Shown here in pieces: positions 61,373 through 64,000 of a stretch of 64,000 nucleotides of DNA (within the stretch, counting starts at the first letter, position 1; the number at the start of each line of letters is the position of its first letter). The position numbers and the translations under genes were made by a program. Source of the stretch: Cryptosporangium phraense (lineage in GTDB: Bacteria > Actinomycetota > Actinomycetes > Mycobacteriales > Cryptosporangiaceae); the NCBI RefSeq assembly GCF_006912135.1, contig NZ_VIRS01000012.1, positions 1 through 64,000 of the forward strand, written 5' to 3'. The notes under the pieces are model-generated. The model made no database searches, was not told where the DNA came from, and worked only from the letters and a program-made list of their open reading frames with translations.

Positions 61373-62633
61373 GCGTCATAGCGTGGAAGGTCGTCTCCTG
61401 TTCGGGACCGGCATCAACGGCATCGGCGGCGGGCTCTGGTTCACGATCTGGGCGCTGTACCTGACCCGGGTGATCGGCCTGCCCGCCGGTCGGCTGGGGC
61501 TATCGCTCGCGGTGGCCGGAGTCGTCGGGATCGCGCTGTCGCTGCCCGGCGGGGCGATCGCCGACCGGTTCGGCGCGCGCCGGGTCGCGCTGACGATCAA
61601 CCTGGTGCGCGCGGTCGCCTGCCTGGCCTTCCTCGCGGTGGACGGGCTGGTCGCGCTGACGCTGGTCGCGGCCGTGTTCAACGGGGCCCAGGTGGTCGGG
61701 TCCGGGGTCGGGAACGCGCTCATCACCGGGCTGTTCGACGATGAGCGGCGGATGCGGATGCTGGCCCGGTCGCGGGCCGCCGTGCACGCCGGGAACACGG
61801 TCGGGGCCGGGATCGGGGCGGCCGTGCTGGCCGTGGATCAGCGGTGGGCCTACGCGGCGGCGATCGTGTTCAACGCGGTCACGTTCGTGGTGAACGCGGG
61901 GCTGCTGGCCGGGGTGCCGGAGACGCCGACCCGGCGACGGCTGAGCCGGTGGGCGGGGCTGCGCGGGCCCGCGATCCGGGACCGGCGGTACCTGCTGGCG
62001 ATGGCCCCGATCACCGCGCTGACCGCGTGCTGGGCCGTGCAGTCGACCGGGATTCCGCTCTGGGTCGTGTCGTCGACGTCGGCCCCGCCGGTGGTGGCCG
62101 CGGGCACGGTGATCGTCAGTTCGGTGCTGATAGCCGGGTTGCAGAGCGCGGTGAGCGCGCGGGTGCTGACGATCCGGCAGGGCGCGGTCGCGGCGACGCT
62201 CGCCGGGGTGGTGCTCGCGGTGAGCTGCCTGGTGTTTCTTCCGGCGGCCGGGAAGGGGGCGGGATGGGCGGCGGTGATCGTGCTCGGGGGTGGGTTGCTG
62301 CATGTAGTCGGTGAGCTGTTGTTCGTGAGTGGGCAGTGGGCGGTGTCGGTGGGGTTGATGCGGGAGGAGTTTCGGGGGGAGTACCTGGGTGTGAGCGCGG
62401 CGATGACCGGGGTGGTGCAGGAGTTCGCGCCGGGGGTGGTGGTGGGGTTGGTCGGGGGTTTGGGTGGGGTGGGATGGGTGGCGATGGCGGGGTTCTTCGT
62501 CGCGTGTGCGGTGCCGATCCTGCCCCTGGCCGCGCGAGCGGCGTCTGGCGTGGGGGACGCAGCCGGCGTGGCCGGGGCCGGCGGAGCCGGCGCGGGTGAC
62601 GGGGGCGGGGTGGGCGCGGGGGCCGTCAGTTGA
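61368..62633 (+). CDS. MFS transporter
   Basis: The 421-residue membrane protein has about 12 hydrophobic helices, an MFS motif A (GGAIADRFGARRVALTINLV) and FTIWALYLTRVIGLPAGRLG near the start. It resembles DHA1-type multidrug exporters. The C-terminal 30 residues are a Gly/Ala-rich tail (SGVGDAAGVAGAGGAGAGDG) encoded by very G-rich DNA. It overlaps by 8 bp the convergent reductase gene. The ATG lies in an inverted repeat and has no ribosome site, so a leaderless message is likely. Confidence 0.87.
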   Translation: MKRHSVEGRLLFGTGINGIGGGLWFTIWALYLTRVIGLPAGRLGLSLAVAGVVGIALSLPGGAIADRFGARRVALTINLVRAVACLAFLAVDGLVALTLVAAVFNGAQVVGSGVGNALITGLFDDERRMRMLARSRAAVHAGNTVGAGIGAAVLAVDQRWAYAAAIVFNAVTFVVNAGLLAGVPETPTRRRLSRWAGLRGPAIRDRRYLLAMAPITALTACWAVQSTGIPLWVVSSTSAPPVVAAGTVIVSSVLIAGLQSAVSARVLTIRQGAVAATLAGVVLAVSCLVFLPAAGKGAGWAAVIVLGGGLLHVVGELLFVSGQWAVSVGLMREEFRGEYLGVSAAMTGVVQEFAPGVVVGLVGGLGGVGWVAMAGFFVACAVPILPLAARAASGVGDAAGVAGAGGAGAGDGGGVGAGAVS

Positions 62634-64000
62634 TGGGTTCGGCGGGCATGGTGGCTCGGACGGCGTCGAGGAGGGCGTCCCGCGTTGCGAGCGTGGTGCG
62701 AGCCCGGCCCCGGGACTCGCCGAGGGCGATCTCGGCGGCGTCGATCGCGCGCCAGTCGTCCAGCGTGAACACCCGGACGCCCCGCTCGGCCAGTAGATCG
62801 GTGACCGCGTCGCGGCCCGGCCGCTCGGCCCGGGGCAGAGCCCCGGAGGTCGCGTCCTCGAGCAGCGTGGCGACGGTCTCGTGCGCGTCGGCCTTGTTCG
62901 TGCCGATCACCCCGCTGGGCCCCCGCTTGATCCACCCGGCGACGTACTCCCCGGCCGCCGCCACCCCGTCGCGCACCACCCGCCCCTGCTCGTGCGGCAC
63001 CACGTTCAGACGCGAGTCGAACGGCAGGCCCACCATCGGCACCCCGCGGTACCCGACCGACCGCACGACCAGCTGAGCCTCGATCACCGACCGCTCCCCG
63101 GTCCCGACCACAGACCCGTCGTCAGCGAGCGCGGTGCGCTCGACGACCACCCCCTCGACCCGGTCACGGCCCAGGATCTCCACCGGCCGGGTGAAGAACC
63201 GCAGGTGGACCCCGGTAGGGCCGCTCCCGCTCTCGTCTGCCTCGGCCCACCCTCGCAGTACGTCGACGTTCCGAGCCACCGCCCGGTCGGAAGCCAGGAT
63301 CGCGTCGGTGGCCGGATGCGGCGCCAGATCGGCCGGATCCACCCGCACGGAGACGCCCTCGAGCTTGCCCAGCTCGCGCAGCTCCTTCGTGGTGAACGCG
63401 GCATGCGCTGGGGACCGACGTCCGAGCAGGTGAATCTGACGAACCGGGCAGCTCCCCAGCGCGCTCAGGACGTGCTCGGGCATGTCGGTGTGATCGAGCG
63501 CCCCGCACCGCGCCAGCACCCGCCCAACATCCAGCGCAACGTTCCCCACCCCGACGACCACCGCCGACCGCGCCGTCAGCAACGCCTCCTCGACCGCCCC
63601 CCGGGCCGCGTCAGGATGGCCGCAGTACCAGGCGACGACGTCGGTGGCGGGCAGGCTGCCGGGAAGGTCCTCGCCCGGTATACCGAGCCGCCGGTCGGCC
63701 GAGGCCCCGAACGTGTAGACGACCGCGTCGTAGTGGCGGCGGAGCTCCTCGACCGTGAGGTCGGTACCGAGCTCGACGTTGCCGAGGAAGCGCACCGACG
63801 GGTCCCGGAGCAGGCGCCAGAGCGTCTCCCGGATGCCGCGGATGCTCAAATGATCGGGCGCCACGCCGTACCGCACCAGCCCGAACGGCGTAGGGAGCCG
63901 ATCAAGGACGTCGACGTCGATCTCCACGTCGGTCTGCCGGGTCAGCGCCTCGGCCGCGTAGATACCCGAGGGGCCTGATCCGACGACAGCTACCCGAAGT
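62626..64000 (-). CDS. Ferredoxin-NADP reductase, FprA type (5' end beyond window)
   Basis: The frame is open to the right edge, so the N-terminus is missing; 457 codons are present. The edge sequence reads VAVVGSGPSGIYAAEALTRQ, the FAD-binding GxGxxG region, so probably only a few residues are lost. DRLPTPFGLVRYGVAPDH is the adrenodoxin-reductase signature, and VVVGVGNVALDVGRVLARCG binds NADP. FprA-type enzymes pass electrons from NADPH to ferredoxin, often for P450s or mycofactocin-type systems. Internal starts at 63927 would remove the FAD motif and are rejected. Confidence 0.92.
   Translation of the reverse strand, partial: LRVAVVGSGPSGIYAAEALTRQTDVEIDVDVLDRLPTPFGLVRYGVAPDHLSIRGIRETLWRLLRDPSVRFLGNVELGTDLTVEELRRHYDAVVYTFGASADRRLGIPGEDLPGSLPATDVVAWYCGHPDAARGAVEEALLTARSAVVVGVGNVALDVGRVLARCGALDHTDMPEHVLSALGSCPVRQIHLLGRRSPAHAAFTTKELRELGKLEGVSVRVDPADLAPHPATDAILASDRAVARNVDVLRGWAEADESGSGPTGVHLRFFTRPVEILGRDRVEGVVVERTALADDGSVVGTGERSVIEAQLVVRSVGYRGVPMVGLPFDSRLNVVPHEQGRVVRDGVAAAGEYVAGWIKRGPSGVIGTNKADAHETVATLLEDATSGALPRAERPGRDAVTDLLAERGVRVFTLDDWRAIDAAEIALGESRGRARTTLATRDALLDAVRATMPAEPIN

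Overview
The window is GC-rich chromosomal DNA from a filamentous-type actinobacterium. Support for this comes from the very high third-position GC, frequent GTG starts, a four-gene conservon (sensor kinase, roadblock, DUF742, GTPase), a DUF574 methyltransferase, two SARP-type regulators, and a fadA2/fabG4/htdX/fadE-like locus arranged as in mycobacteria. Genus cannot be fixed from the sequence; a Frankiales/Cryptosporangiales-like or Pseudonocardiales-like organism would fit. Genes are packed very tightly. Most co-directional neighbours overlap by ATGA or GTGA, and nine of eleven convergent pairs overlap at their 3' ends. I saw no rRNA, tRNA, CRISPR array or intact mobile element.

Layout. 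1-0.9 kb: a secreted protein cut by the window edge, coupled to a phospholipase A2-like protein. 1.2-4.7 kb: a DesK/NarL-type two-component pair followed by a membrane diguanylate cyclase. 4.6-8.7 kb: DM13 lipoprotein-like protein, phosphopantetheinyl transferase, expansin-like protein, histidine phosphatase and an APH-type kinase. 8.7-11.9 kb: a carbohydrate ABC importer (two permeases and a lipoprotein, no ATPase). 12.2-17.2 kb: the conservon, whose kinase has a roughly 590-residue repeat-filled tail. 17.2-25.2 kb: FAD reductase, DUF3040 membrane protein, sugar-binding lipoprotein, a second diguanylate cyclase, a secreted LAS-type peptidase-like protein, a PAS-GGDEF-EAL protein and its coupled methyltransferase. 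25.2-28.1 kb: YbdK-type carboxylate-amine ligase coupled to a GH13 enzyme. 28.1-34.1 kb: thiolase, high-molecular-weight FabG, MaoC hydratase, TetR and acyl-CoA dehydrogenase, a fatty-acid or acyl-CoA module with shared TetR-like operators, then a second TetR.

34.2-57.1 kb is the metabolic heart of the window. Malate synthase, a DUF6986 protein, allantoinase and allantoicase form one operon. PucR stands divergent to OHCU decarboxylase, HIU hydrolase, uricase and an 8-oxoguanine deaminase-like enzyme. A six-gene urease operon (ureABCFGD) follows. Together these could carry 8-oxoguanine or urate through HIU, OHCU, allantoin, allantoate and ureidoglycolate to glyoxylate, malate and ammonia. Xanthine dehydrogenase and a clear ureidoglycolate lyase are not present. 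Between the blocks sit two SARP regulators, a DUF4242 protein, a DinB-like protein and a tiny secreted repeat protein, and then a 1.2 kb intergenic stretch holding an IS remnant and a GC-rich degenerate repeat, followed by a cutinase and a Uma2 protein.

57.2-64 kb: a TetR and DHA2 efflux pair with matching palindromic operators, an SDR-like protein without the usual catalytic Tyr/Lys, another TetR, an ArsR/MFS pair, and an FprA-type ferredoxin-NADP reductase cut by the right edge.
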